39,684 nucleotides of DNA from positions 1 through 39,684 of the forward strand of contig JAJYFA010000017.1 in assembly GCA_021790995.1 (NCBI GenBank), in the 5' to 3' direction. Below are positions 7,356 to 15,488 of this stretch, piece by piece. The first letter of the stretch is position 1. Each line of letters opens with the position of its first letter. The translations under genes were made by a program, and so were the position numbers. The DNA comes from Acidobacteriota bacterium. GTDB lineage: Bacteria; Acidobacteriota; Terriglobia; Terriglobales; Acidobacteriaceae. The notes under the pieces were generated by a model. It was not told the origin of the DNA, ran no database searches, and worked only from the letters and a program-made list of their open reading frames with translations.

Positions 7356-10300
7356 ATGCGCAAGTTAAGAAGTGCGGGATTTTTGTCGGTTGCCGCGTTC
7401 GTGCTGGGATGCGTGGGCACGATGTTCGCGCAGAGCGCCACGGACGCGCTGGAGCAGGGATTCAAGACTCCGCCGAACTCGGCCAAGCCGCGCACGTGGT
7501 GGCATTGGACGAATGGCAACGTGACGGAGGCGGGAATCACCAAGGATCTCGAATGGATGCAGCGCGTGGGTATTGGTGGGTTCCAGCTTGCGGATGTGGC
7601 GGCGGGTTCCGGGCAGGTGGTGGAGAAGAAGATCAATTTCGGAACGCCGGAGTGGTATCACGCGGTGCGCCACGCGGCCGAAGAGGCGCAAAGGCTGGGG
7701 CTCGAGATGTCCATCTTCAGCTCGCCCGGCTGGAGCGAGGCTGGAGGGCCCTGGGTCAAACCTGAACAGGCGATGAAGAAGCTCGTGTGGAGCGAGACGC
7801 GCGTCGAGGGACAGCGGAAGTTTGACGAGAAGCTGCCGGAGCCGCCGTCGAACGAGGGGCCGGTGCGCGATCTGAGCGCGGGTGCGCGGCCCGATGCGCC
7901 GAAGTTTTATCGCGACAGTGTAGTGATCGCCTATCGCACGCCGGCCGATGCGAAGGAGATGGCCGCGCTGCACCCGAAGGCGACGACCAACAACGGGCCG
8001 ATCGATGCCGGGCCACTTCTGGACGACAGCCTGAACACTTCAGTGAATCTTGTTGCGCCGCGGGACGGCAGCCCGGCGTGGTTGCAATATGAGTTCGACC
8101 AGCCGTTCACCGCCCGTGCGCTGTCGCTTGGCTGCCGCAGCCGCATTCCTGTGGGGCGCGTACTGGCGAGCGACGACGGCGAGCACTTCCGCACGATCGT
8201 CGTGATGCCGGGGCCGCAGGGCTATCACGGAGCGGCGATCCGGACGTTTGCCTTTGCCGCCGTGACGGCGAAATTTTTTCGCATAGAGATCGACGGCGCC
8301 GGTCTGCTGCCCGCGGCGGTAATTCACGGTGGCACGGCGATTCCCGCGAAGCAATACACGCTTAGCGAAGCCATCTTCTACTCCGATGCGCGCGTGAATC
8401 GATGGGAGGACAAGGGCGCCTTTGGCAGCCTGATGGATCGGTATGACGTCGTGCCGACGCTTTATGCGCCGGAGTCGGCCGTGATTGACATCAACACCGT
8501 GCAAGACCTGACCAGCAAACTGGACAAGGACGGCACGTTGCATTGGGAGGTTCCCGAGGGGAATTGGACGATTCTGCGCATGGGGTACTCGCTGACAGGC
8601 GCGATGAACCGGCCGGCGACCGCGGCGGGCAGCGGCTTTGAGGTGGACAAGCTCAACGCGAAGTATGTCGCGCAATATTTTCACGGGTACATGGATCCAA
8701 TCCACGAGGCGCTTGGCGATCTGACTGGAAGATCTCTGCGCTACATGACCATGGACAGTTGGGAAGCGGGGATGCAGAACTGGACCGACGATATGATCGC
8801 CCAGTTCAAGGCGCGGCGCGGATACAGCCCCGTGAAGTGGCTTCCGGTGCTGGCGGGGCGGGTTGTCGTGGGCGGGCCCGCGGCCGACCGATTCCTCTGG
8901 GACTTCAGGCGCACGCTGGCCGATTTGTATGCCGACAGCTACTACGGCACCATGGAGAGTGAACTGCGGAAACTCAACATGGGCAGTTATGCCGAGGCCT
9001 CCGGCGTGGCCCTCGAAATCCCCGAAGATACGCTGCTCAACAAGAGCTACATCGATGTGCCGATGGGAGAGTTCTGGGTCCACGCCCTGCATCCGGAGTC
9101 GATGTACCTGGTGGATGTGCGCGGGGCGGCTTCGGCGGCCCACGTTTATGGCAAGCCGATCGTGGCGACGGAGTCGTTTACCGGCGGCGGCTACGAGGCG
9201 CCGTACACGCTCAAGAAGATTGCCGATTTCTGGTTCACTCAGGGTGTGAACCGGCTGGTGTTTCACACCTCGGCCGAGCAGCCGCTCGACACCAAGCCTG
9301 GCAATACGATGGTGGGCACGCACATCAACCGCAACATCACGTGGGCCGACGAGGCTGGGCCGGTGATGACCTATTTTGCGCGCGTAAGTTACATGCTCGA
9401 GCAGGGAAGTTCCGTAGCCGACCTGGCGTACCTGTTGCCAGAGGGCGCGCCGTCGACGATGCCGTTCTGGGGCGCAGGCCTCGCACCGGCGCCGCCAGCG
9501 GGATACGACTACGACTATCTGAACACCGACATACTGCTGCATCACACCAGCGTGGCCGGCGATGGGCGGATTCATGTGGATGGCTCGAGCGCGATGCCGG
9601 AGGGGATGACGTATCGCGTGCTGGTTCTGCCGCTGACGTGCGAGATGCCCCTCGATGTTCTAACGAAGCTGCACGCTCTGGTTGCGGAGGGAGCGACGAT
9701 CGTGGGACCGCGGCCGTGCAACTCCGCGAGCATGAGATTCAATTCCGTCGATTACGCGGCGCTCGCCACCGATCTCTGGGGCGATACGGACGGAGTGACC
9801 GACATTCAGCACGCGTTCGGTAAGGGCATGACGTATAGGGGCCTGACGCTCGACGAGGTGTTGGGCCGCCTCAACGATGCGCCCGATTTTGCTTCGAGCG
9901 GGAGCCTCGAAAGCCCGCCGGCATGGGTGCATCGGCGCACGAAGGATGCCGACATCTATTTTGTGGTGAACCAGGCCGATGCGCCGGAACACATCGATGT
10001 GCGCGTGCGGGCCGGCGGAAAGGATGTGCAGATCTGGAGGCCGATGGATGGCGTGATTGAGGAGGCCGCAGGAAGTGCCACTGGATCGGCCGCGTGGTTG
10101 CCGGATCGCAGCGGTAATCGACAGCCGGGGATCGAGCCCGCGGCTTACGTGGAGCGGACAGGGTTCACTACGGTTTCACTGGATCTTGCCGAGCGGGAAT
10201 CGGTCTTTGTGGTTCTTCGCGATAGAGCGCCCGTACCACAGGTGGCGCAGGCTGCGGCGCCGGGGGCGGAAACAGCGCTGGCCACGGTCAATGGGCCGTG

Positions 10301-10796
10301 GACGTTGAGTTTTCCGCCGCACTGGGGCGCTCCGCCGAGCATTCAATTGCAGGCGCTGGTTTCGTGGACTGAGAACGCCGATCCGGGCGTCAAGTATTTT
10401 TCCGGTACTGCGACTTACAGCACGAAGATCCATGCCTCGCGCTCGTGGTTCCATCAGGGGCAACAGGTTTTTCTGGTTTTAGATAAGGTTCGCGATCTTG
10501 CCGAGATCAGCGTGAATGGGAAGCCGGTTGGCATGTTGTGGGCGCCGCCCTACCGGCTCAATGTGACCTCCGCCCTGAAGCACGGCGCGAACAAGATCGA
10601 GATCAAGGTGACGAACGAGTGGACCAACCGAATTGTTGGAGACCGGCTTTTGCCTACGGAGAAGCGGATTCTGTCCCAGCCCGAGCCGGCGCGGCGCGGT
10701 GGAGGAATGTTTTTCGGTCCCAAGGAGCCGGTGGAATCGGGCCTGATCGGCAGCGTGAAGCTTGTTGCCGAGCGCGCGCAACCGGCAAAGCACTGA
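7356..10796 (+). CDS. Secreted GH106-family glycoside hydrolase (probable alpha-L-rhamnosidase)
   Basis: An 1146-residue secreted enzyme. After a signal peptide (about 1-25) comes the GH106 signature PRTWWHWTNGN (W48, W49, H50, W51) and the catalytic (beta/alpha)8 region. A C-terminal jelly-roll sugar-binding region follows (about 970-1135, with GPWTLSFPP and VFLVLDKVRDLAEISVNGKP). Characterised GH106 enzymes remove alpha-L-rhamnose from pectin (RG-I, RG-II) and similar glycans; the precise linkage cannot be read here. The ATG at 7356 lies 2 nt after the CE15 stop. The open frame continues upstream to 6876, but that part overlaps the CE15 gene out of frame and is not coding. With the LacI-type regulator it forms a compact utilisation unit. 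Confidence 0.88.
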   Translation: MRKLRSAGFLSVAAFVLGCVGTMFAQSATDALEQGFKTPPNSAKPRTWWHWTNGNVTEAGITKDLEWMQRVGIGGFQLADVAAGSGQVVEKKINFGTPEWYHAVRHAAEEAQRLGLEMSIFSSPGWSEAGGPWVKPEQAMKKLVWSETRVEGQRKFDEKLPEPPSNEGPVRDLSAGARPDAPKFYRDSVVIAYRTPADAKEMAALHPKATTNNGPIDAGPLLDDSLNTSVNLVAPRDGSPAWLQYEFDQPFTARALSLGCRSRIPVGRVLASDDGEHFRTIVVMPGPQGYHGAAIRTFAFAAVTAKFFRIEIDGAGLLPAAVIHGGTAIPAKQYTLSEAIFYSDARVNRWEDKGAFGSLMDRYDVVPTLYAPESAVIDINTVQDLTSKLDKDGTLHWEVPEGNWTILRMGYSLTGAMNRPATAAGSGFEVDKLNAKYVAQYFHGYMDPIHEALGDLTGRSLRYMTMDSWEAGMQNWTDDMIAQFKARRGYSPVKWLPVLAGRVVVGGPAADRFLWDFRRTLADLYADSYYGTMESELRKLNMGSYAEASGVALEIPEDTLLNKSYIDVPMGEFWVHALHPESMYLVDVRGAASAAHVYGKPIVATESFTGGGYEAPYTLKKIADFWFTQGVNRLVFHTSAEQPLDTKPGNTMVGTHINRNITWADEAGPVMTYFARVSYMLEQGSSVADLAYLLPEGAPSTMPFWGAGLAPAPPAGYDYDYLNTDILLHHTSVAGDGRIHVDGSSAMPEGMTYRVLVLPLTCEMPLDVLTKLHALVAEGATIVGPRPCNSASMRFNSVDYAALATDLWGDTDGVTDIQHAFGKGMTYRGLTLDEVLGRLNDAPDFASSGSLESPPAWVHRRTKDADIYFVVNQADAPEHIDVRVRAGGKDVQIWRPMDGVIEEAAGSATGSAAWLPDRSGNRQPGIEPAAYVERTGFTTVSLDLAERESVFVVLRDRAPVPQVAQAAAPGAETALATVNGPWTLSFPPHWGAPPSIQLQALVSWTENADPGVKYFSGTATYSTKIHASRSWFHQGQQVFLVLDKVRDLAEISVNGKPVGMLWAPPYRLNVTSALKHGANKIEIKVTNEWTNRIVGDRLLPTEKRILSQPEPARRGGGMFFGPKEPVESGLIGSVKLVAERAQPAKH

Positions 10797-10904
10797 GGAG
10801 GCGCCAAATTAGGAAGAATGACGCGACAGGAGTAAGCAGTTGTTGTCATTAAAAATGCGCCAGAGACGAAAGGCCCAGGGCCGAGCCGATTCAAAGAGCA
10901 AGAC

Positions 10905-10913
10905 TGGTATAGT
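10905..10913 (+). promoter_or_regulatory. Extended -10 promoter element of the exopolysaccharide cluster
   Basis: TGGTATAGT is a TGn extended -10 with hexamer TATAGT (10908-10913). No good -35 hexamer lies 16-18 bp upstream. Transcription would start near 10920, leaving a leader of about 200 nt before the upxY ATG at 11119. Confidence 0.45.
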
Positions 10914-10930
10914 TGATTCATTGATTTACC

Positions 10931-10944
10931 TCGACTTGAGTCGA
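10931..10944. promoter_or_regulatory. Inverted repeat near the cluster promoter
   Basis: TCGACT-TG-AGTCGA is a 6-bp inverted repeat with a 2-nt centre, about 18 nt downstream of the extended -10 hexamer. Its spacing and position would suit a repressor operator; no binding family was recognised. Confidence 0.3.
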
Positions 10945-11091
10945 AGGAAATGATTACAGGTTGTTGAAAGCATCCTCTAGTGTGCTTCGCGGGAACGATC
11001 GCTCGCGGGCACTTTCAACTGCTTTCAGCTTGGGACCATGCGGCCTACGGGGCGCGCTATTTTTGTCCTGCTGAAATGGCTGTGGAAAACA

Positions 11092-11107
11092 CCTCACCCA
11101 AGTGAGG
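11092..11107 (+). promoter_or_regulatory. Hairpin overlapping the upxY ribosome-binding site
   Basis: CCTCAC (11092-11097), loop CCAA, GTGAGG (11102-11107) form a perfect 6-bp stem. The 3' arm supplies the AGG that begins the purine-rich Shine-Dalgarno stretch AGGAAGG (11105-11111) before the ATG at 11119. Folding could partly hide the ribosome-binding site. Confidence 0.4.
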
Positions 11108-11118
11108 AAGGCGGAGCC

Positions 11119-11721
11119 ATGCGAGAAATCGGACATTCGCCGGTTCGGATTGCGCATAAAATACTGCCGGCTCTCTGTTGCGATCCGCCCCAGCCGTGCC
11201 GGTGGTATGCCCTCTATACGGCATCGCGGCACGAGAAGCGAGTGGCCCAGCATTTGCGTCAGCGCGAGATTGAGTTTTTTCTTCCGCTTTACAAGGCGCA
11301 ACGCAGATGGAGCGATGGGTCAAGGGTAACGCTGGATCTGCCGCTCTTTCCGGGGTACCTGTTCATTCATATTCGCCGTGGCGAGCGCGGCCGCGTGCTG
11401 AGCGTGCCGGGAGCATTGACGGTTGTGGGCGGCAATGGAGGCGATTCTGCCTGGGTGCCTGACGCTACGATCGATGCGCTGCGCACCGGGCTGGAAACGA
11501 GCCAGGTGCGGCCGCATCCCCTGCTCACGACCGGCCAGCGCGTGCGCATCCGGTCCGGGGCATTGGAAGGTTTTGAAGGCATCGTGGTGCGTAACAAGAG
11601 CAGTTGCCGTGTCGTGCTGACGGTGGAGCACATCATGCAAAGCTACGCTGTTGAGGTGGCTGTGGACGATCTGGAGCCACTGACGCACGGAGTGCCGCAG
11701 CGCGACGGTTATCGGTATTGA
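11119..11721 (+). CDS. NusG-like transcription antiterminator (UpxY/RfaH type)
   Basis: A 200-residue NusG paralogue that likely rides on RNA polymerase and allows read-through of this long polysaccharide operon. The NGN domain spans about 28-130 (WYALYTASRHEKRVAQHL at 29-46 and LFPGYLFIHI at 76-85). The KOW domain is at about 139-157 (GQRVRIRSGALEGFEGIVV). First-gene position in an exopolysaccharide cluster is the classical setting for UpxY-type factors of Bacteroidetes and for similar proteins in acidobacteria. I chose ATG 11119, preceded by AGGAAGG with about 7-nt spacing; ATG 11038 is an in-frame alternative. Which leader sequence it recognises is not evident. Confidence 0.9.
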   Translation: MREIGHSPVRIAHKILPALCCDPPQPCRWYALYTASRHEKRVAQHLRQREIEFFLPLYKAQRRWSDGSRVTLDLPLFPGYLFIHIRRGERGRVLSVPGALTVVGGNGGDSAWVPDATIDALRTGLETSQVRPHPLLTTGQRVRIRSGALEGFEGIVVRNKSSCRVVLTVEHIMQSYAVEVAVDDLEPLTHGVPQRDGYRY

Positions 11722-11878
11722 GTGGATCCGGCCGGCGGGCGTGTCCTAATCGACGGCGACCTTCCGCATGAGGTTCTGGAGGTCATTATGTTCATGGTTC
11801 CAGCGGTCACCGTCTTCCACATGCGCCTCCGCTCCGCCATGCATGAAATGTGTTTGCCGTTTCGAGGCGGTTTGGCTC

Positions 11879-11915
11879 AGCTAACCCGGCTGGCGCCGCT
11901 AGCTCCGCTGTTTTT
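11879..11915 (+). terminator. Possible weak terminator after upxY
   Basis: AGCTA (11879-11883) can pair with TAGCT (11900-11904), with a GC-rich interior containing the palindrome GGCGCC. TTTTT follows at 11911-11915. The stem is short and the spacing to the T-run is imperfect. If real, it sits where an antiterminator encoded by the preceding gene would act. The rest of the 11722-11947 gap holds nothing recognised. Confidence 0.2.
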
Positions 11916-11947
11916 CCGAGTCTGCTGAAATTCTGGTGCGGGTTGCG

Positions 11948-13102
11948 ATGCGAATCCTGCATGTGATCGACAGTTTTTCTCCCGCGAGCGGCGGCCCTCC
12001 AGAGGCGGTTCGGCAACTGGTGAGGGCCTCGCGAGCGGCGGGCGCGCAGGTTGAGGCGGTTTGTCTCGACCGGCCGCAGGTGGAGTTTCTGAGCGATGTT
12101 GGCTGCCCTGTACACGCCCTCGGCCAGTCGTTTGTGGGCGGGTATGCATTTTCTCCGCGTCTGTGGCGCTGGCTCCGTGCCAATGCCGGGCGCTTCGACG
12201 GCATGGTGATGCACGGCGCGTGGACGTTTCCGGGCTCAGCCCTGCGCTCGGCGGCGCGCTGCGCGCATCGGCCGTATGGAATCTTCGTTCACGGCGCGCT
12301 GGATCCCTGGTTCAAGCGGCAGTATCCGCTGAAACACGCAAAGAAGCTGCTTTACTGGCCCATGCAGTATGCGGTTCTTCGCGATGCCGCGGCGGTTTTT
12401 TTTACCACCCCGGCCGAGCGCGATCAGGCGCGGACGAGTTTCCGGCCGAACGATTGGAAGAGCGTGGTGGCGCCGCTGGGAATCATGGAGGAGGAACTTG
12501 CAGGGCACGATCCCGCCAGGCAGGTGGAGGAGTTTTATTGGGCACTGCCGGCGTTGCGCGGCCGGCGCTTTCTGCTGTTTCTGGGGCGCATTCATGAGAA
12601 GAAGGGCTGCGATCTGCTGATCGAGGCGTTTGCGCGCGTGGCTCCGGCGGCGCCGGATGTGCATCTTGTGATGGCTGGACCGGACCAGGCCGGTTTGGGA
12701 GCAAAGCTCGAAATGAGAGCGGGGCAGCTAGGCGTTCGAGAGAAAGTGCATTGGCCCGGAATGATCGGCGGCCCTGTGAAGTGGGGCGCGTTGCGGGCGT
12801 GCGATGCGTTTGTGCTGCCGTCGCACCAGGAGAATTTTGGCGTTTCTGTGGCAGAGGCGCTTGCTGCCGGGCGACCCGTGCTTCTGAGCCGCGCGGTCAA
12901 CATCTGGCCGGAGATTGCGAACGACGGCGTGGGTCTGGCGGAAGAGGACACGCTCGACGGCGTGGTGCGCTTGCTCGAACGATGGTTTGGTTTGCCGCCG
13001 GCAGAGCGGGCCGCGATGGCGGCGCGCGCGCGGTCCTGCTACTTCAAGCGGTTTTCGATGGGAAGGACCGTGGCGGTCATCAATGAGGCTTTCGGCGGGT
13101 GA
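11948..13102 (+). CDS. GT4-family glycosyltransferase
   Basis: A 384-residue GT-B-fold retaining glycosyltransferase, acting on the cytoplasmic face of the inner membrane and adding a sugar from a nucleotide donor to the lipid-linked repeat unit. It begins MRILHVIDSFSPASGGPPEA, the usual N-terminal Rossmann start with a glycine loop. The C-terminal donor site has LGRIHEKKG and the E-x7-E motif (E295 and E303, in HQENFGVSVAEALAAG). The upstream GTG at 11936 would add four residues. It lies between the antiterminator and the BY-kinase genes. The sugar cannot be inferred. Confidence 0.88.
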   Translation: MRILHVIDSFSPASGGPPEAVRQLVRASRAAGAQVEAVCLDRPQVEFLSDVGCPVHALGQSFVGGYAFSPRLWRWLRANAGRFDGMVMHGAWTFPGSALRSAARCAHRPYGIFVHGALDPWFKRQYPLKHAKKLLYWPMQYAVLRDAAAVFFTTPAERDQARTSFRPNDWKSVVAPLGIMEEELAGHDPARQVEEFYWALPALRGRRFLLFLGRIHEKKGCDLLIEAFARVAPAAPDVHLVMAGPDQAGLGAKLEMRAGQLGVREKVHWPGMIGGPVKWGALRACDAFVLPSHQENFGVSVAEALAAGRPVLLSRAVNIWPEIANDGVGLAEEDTLDGVVRLLERWFGLPPAERAAMAARARSCYFKRFSMGRTVAVINEAFGG

Positions 13103-13163
13103 TGGCAGGATGTGCAATAGTTGCAGCCAGCATGGATCCGGCGTGATCAACCGCGGCAATTGA

Positions 13164-13179
13164 TGCGCTGTACAGCGCA
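13164..13179. promoter_or_regulatory. Perfect 16-bp palindrome upstream of the BY-kinase gene
   Basis: TGCGCTGTACAGCGCA is identical to its reverse complement. It lies in the 126-nt gap before the BY-kinase gene, 50 nt upstream of the ATG at 13229. This gap is one of the longer ones in the cluster and could hold an internal promoter, though no good -35/-10 pair was found. A dimeric regulator site is the simplest reading; an RNA hairpin is also possible. Confidence 0.45.
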
Positions 13180-13228
13180 AGACGCCGCGCAGCAATTTAT
13201 CTTGAATGGAGCAAGGGGCTAGCCTTCT

Positions 13229-15487
13229 ATGTCTGTCGAACCGCAGGCGGGACCGCAATCGGGTCTGCCAGTTGAAAGCCAATCGAGAATTTTCGCGATA
13301 GGCGAACGATCCCTTATGGATGTGTGGCGCGTGCTCATCAAGCGGCGTTATACCGTCCTTACGGTGACGATTCTCTGCCTTGCCTTTGCCGTTTGGCACG
13401 CGTATCGCACCCCGCCGGTTTACGAGACATCATCGACAATTGAAATCAAGCCGAGCGCGCTGAGTGGTGGTTCTGCGGAAATTCAGGCGGTGGAAGATAC
13501 CGTCGCATTGCAGACTGAAGTGGAAGTGATTCAGAGCGACTCTGTACTTTTTCAGGCGGCACGGAGCATTGGTCTTCTCAGTGCAATTCGCGGCAACCAT
13601 GGCAGGAATGCGGCTGCCGGAGCGGCGTCTTCGGCTCCCATCACGCCCCTTGAACGCTACGCAATGATCCGGATGATGAAAGGGGGGCTGTCGATCAACA
13701 TCATCCCCAACACACGGATTCTCGAGATTCGTTATCAGGGAACCAATCCGCAACTGGCCGCGAAGATTGTCAACGGGCTGGTGGAAACCTATTCCGATGA
13801 GGGGATGCGGATCAGCTTCGAGCGCACGACGCATGTTTCCGACTGGCTGGAGCGGCAAATCAACAGTTTGAAGCAGGATGCGGCCGATGCGCAGCGCAAG
13901 CTGGCCGATTATCAACGGGCGCACAACATCGTCGGGACGGATGAAAACTCGAATCTCACTCTGCAAACGCTGGAGAAACTCAGCAACGAACTGGATGACG
14001 CCGAGGCGGACCGGATCATGAAGGAAGCGCGAACGCGCGACTTCAGCACGATGAAGCCGGACGTTCTGGCGCTGTCGAGCGACGACCCGGTGCTGGCGAC
14101 GCTTTACCAGCAACTCTCGGATCTTGAAGATCAGCGCGCGCAGATGGCGACAAAGCTTGGGCCCAAGCATCCCGCGATGCAGCAGATCGATTTTCAGATC
14201 GGCAAGGTCAAGGCAAAGATCGACAAGGAAGTGGGACTGGCGCGGCGCCAGGTGCAGGATGAATACCAGACCGCGGCTCACCTGGAAAGTTCGCTGCGCG
14301 GCCGTCTCGGAGCGCAGGAGGAAGCGGCCTACAAGCTCAACGAGGATGTGGCGCAATACTCCATGCTGCGCCATCAGGCTGAACTGACGCGCACTTTGTT
14401 CGATACATTGCAGACCAACCTGAAGGAAGCGACCATCAATGCGGGAATGTCGGCGGCCAACATCACGGTGATCGATCCCGCCGAAGTTCCGCTTTCGCCG
14501 ATCTCGCCACGCCCCAGCAAAACCGCGTTTCTAGGGCTGATTGCGGGGCTGGTCATTGGATGCGTTCTGGCTTTTGTGATTGAATCGATCGACGACAGGC
14601 TGCGCACCTCCGAAGAGGTCGAGAACGCATCGATGCTGCCGTCGCTGGCGGCCATTCCACGCATCGTAAACGGTGCGGTGCGGAAAAAGATCGAGGGCAA
14701 GGACGAGGCAGTCCCCGGATTCCCGCAGGCACAGCAGCAGTTGATTGCTTTGCGGGATCCGCAATCGAATGGCGCGGAGGCTTACCGCAGCATGCGCAGT
14801 GCCCTGCTGCTCTCCTCGATTGACAGCCCGCCGCGGGTGATTGTCGTGACGAGTTCATTTCCGTCGGAGGGCAAGACGACGACGGCGCTGAATCTTGCGA
14901 TCGTGCTTGCGCAGCGAGGCGAGCGCGTTCTGCTGGTGGATGCCGATCTGCGCCGGGGCAGCCTGTATCGCGTCTTCGGGCTGCCGAGCCAGGGATTTGG
15001 ACTCTCCACTGTGCTCACGCACAAAGGCGAGCATCCGGAGCTGCTGGCGCCGCTGCATGAGTTGCCAACGCTGCACGTTCTGCCGACCGGTCCCCGGCCT
15101 CCGAACCCGGCGGAGATGCTTTCCTCCAAACGCATGGAGGAGCAGATGCACGCGTGGGCGCAGCAGTTCGACAGAGTCGTGCTCGACACCGCGCCGCTGC
15201 TTGCGGTTTCAGATACGCAGGCGCTGGCGGTACGCGCCGATGCCGTGGTCCTGGTGGCGCGGGCCGGCGTGACGCGCAAACGCGCACTGCTTCGGGCGCG
15301 CGATCAGCTATGGCGCGTCAATGCGCCTGTGGCTGGCGTAGTGGTCAACGATGTCGATCTGCGGCTGGAGAATTTCTACACTTACCGGTATGGGATGTCT
15401 GCCAGGGATTATTGGTATGGAACTCGACCGGATGCAACGTCATCAAGCCGGGCCTACGGATATGAAGATGAGAAAAAAGGGGAATAA
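13229..15487 (+). CDS. Polysaccharide co-polymerase with BY-kinase domain (Wzc/GumC type)
   Basis: A 752-residue inner-membrane protein controlling chain length and export. A Wzz domain with a first membrane segment (about 36-56) is followed by a long periplasmic coiled-coil region with the GNVR-type region (about 190-420). A second membrane segment lies at about 430-452. The cytoplasmic tyrosine-kinase domain has Walker A (SSFPSEGKTTT, Lys549), Walker A' (LLVDADLRRGS, about 569-579) and Walker B (VVLDTAPLL, about 650-658). The tail is tyrosine-rich, with Y717, Y719, Y721, Y728, Y730, Y743 and Y745, as expected for autophosphorylation. It is followed after 1 nt by the Wza-type exporter. No cognate phosphatase gene was found in the window. 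Confidence 0.95.
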   Translation: MSVEPQAGPQSGLPVESQSRIFAIGERSLMDVWRVLIKRRYTVLTVTILCLAFAVWHAYRTPPVYETSSTIEIKPSALSGGSAEIQAVEDTVALQTEVEVIQSDSVLFQAARSIGLLSAIRGNHGRNAAAGAASSAPITPLERYAMIRMMKGGLSINIIPNTRILEIRYQGTNPQLAAKIVNGLVETYSDEGMRISFERTTHVSDWLERQINSLKQDAADAQRKLADYQRAHNIVGTDENSNLTLQTLEKLSNELDDAEADRIMKEARTRDFSTMKPDVLALSSDDPVLATLYQQLSDLEDQRAQMATKLGPKHPAMQQIDFQIGKVKAKIDKEVGLARRQVQDEYQTAAHLESSLRGRLGAQEEAAYKLNEDVAQYSMLRHQAELTRTLFDTLQTNLKEATINAGMSAANITVIDPAEVPLSPISPRPSKTAFLGLIAGLVIGCVLAFVIESIDDRLRTSEEVENASMLPSLAAIPRIVNGAVRKKIEGKDEAVPGFPQAQQQLIALRDPQSNGAEAYRSMRSALLLSSIDSPPRVIVVTSSFPSEGKTTTALNLAIVLAQRGERVLLVDADLRRGSLYRVFGLPSQGFGLSTVLTHKGEHPELLAPLHELPTLHVLPTGPRPPNPAEMLSSKRMEEQMHAWAQQFDRVVLDTAPLLAVSDTQALAVRADAVVLVARAGVTRKRALLRARDQLWRVNAPVAGVVVNDVDLRLENFYTYRYGMSARDYWYGTRPDATSSSRAYGYEDEKKGE

Positions 15488-15488
15488 T

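Larger units (their letters stand above)
10797..11118. other. Leader and promoter region of the polysaccharide cluster
   Basis: 322 nt without a gene between the GH106 gene and upxY. It contains an extended -10 element (10905-10913), an inverted repeat (10931-10944), and a hairpin overlapping the upxY ribosome-binding site (11092-11107). The long (about 200 nt) leader is typical of operons controlled by a NusG paralogue. An in-frame ATG at 11038 could extend UpxY by 27 residues, but that extension has no family resemblance. Confidence 0.5.

Noticed and set aside
8040-9575. Long open frame of 511 codons antisense to the GH106 gene
   Set aside because: An artefact of high GC content; no family resemblance, and the plus-strand GH106 sequence is clearly conserved.
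11722-11928. 68-codon frame between upxY and the first glycosyltransferase gene
   Set aside because: No ribosome-binding site, begins directly after the upxY stop and resembles no family; more likely a non-coding spacer.
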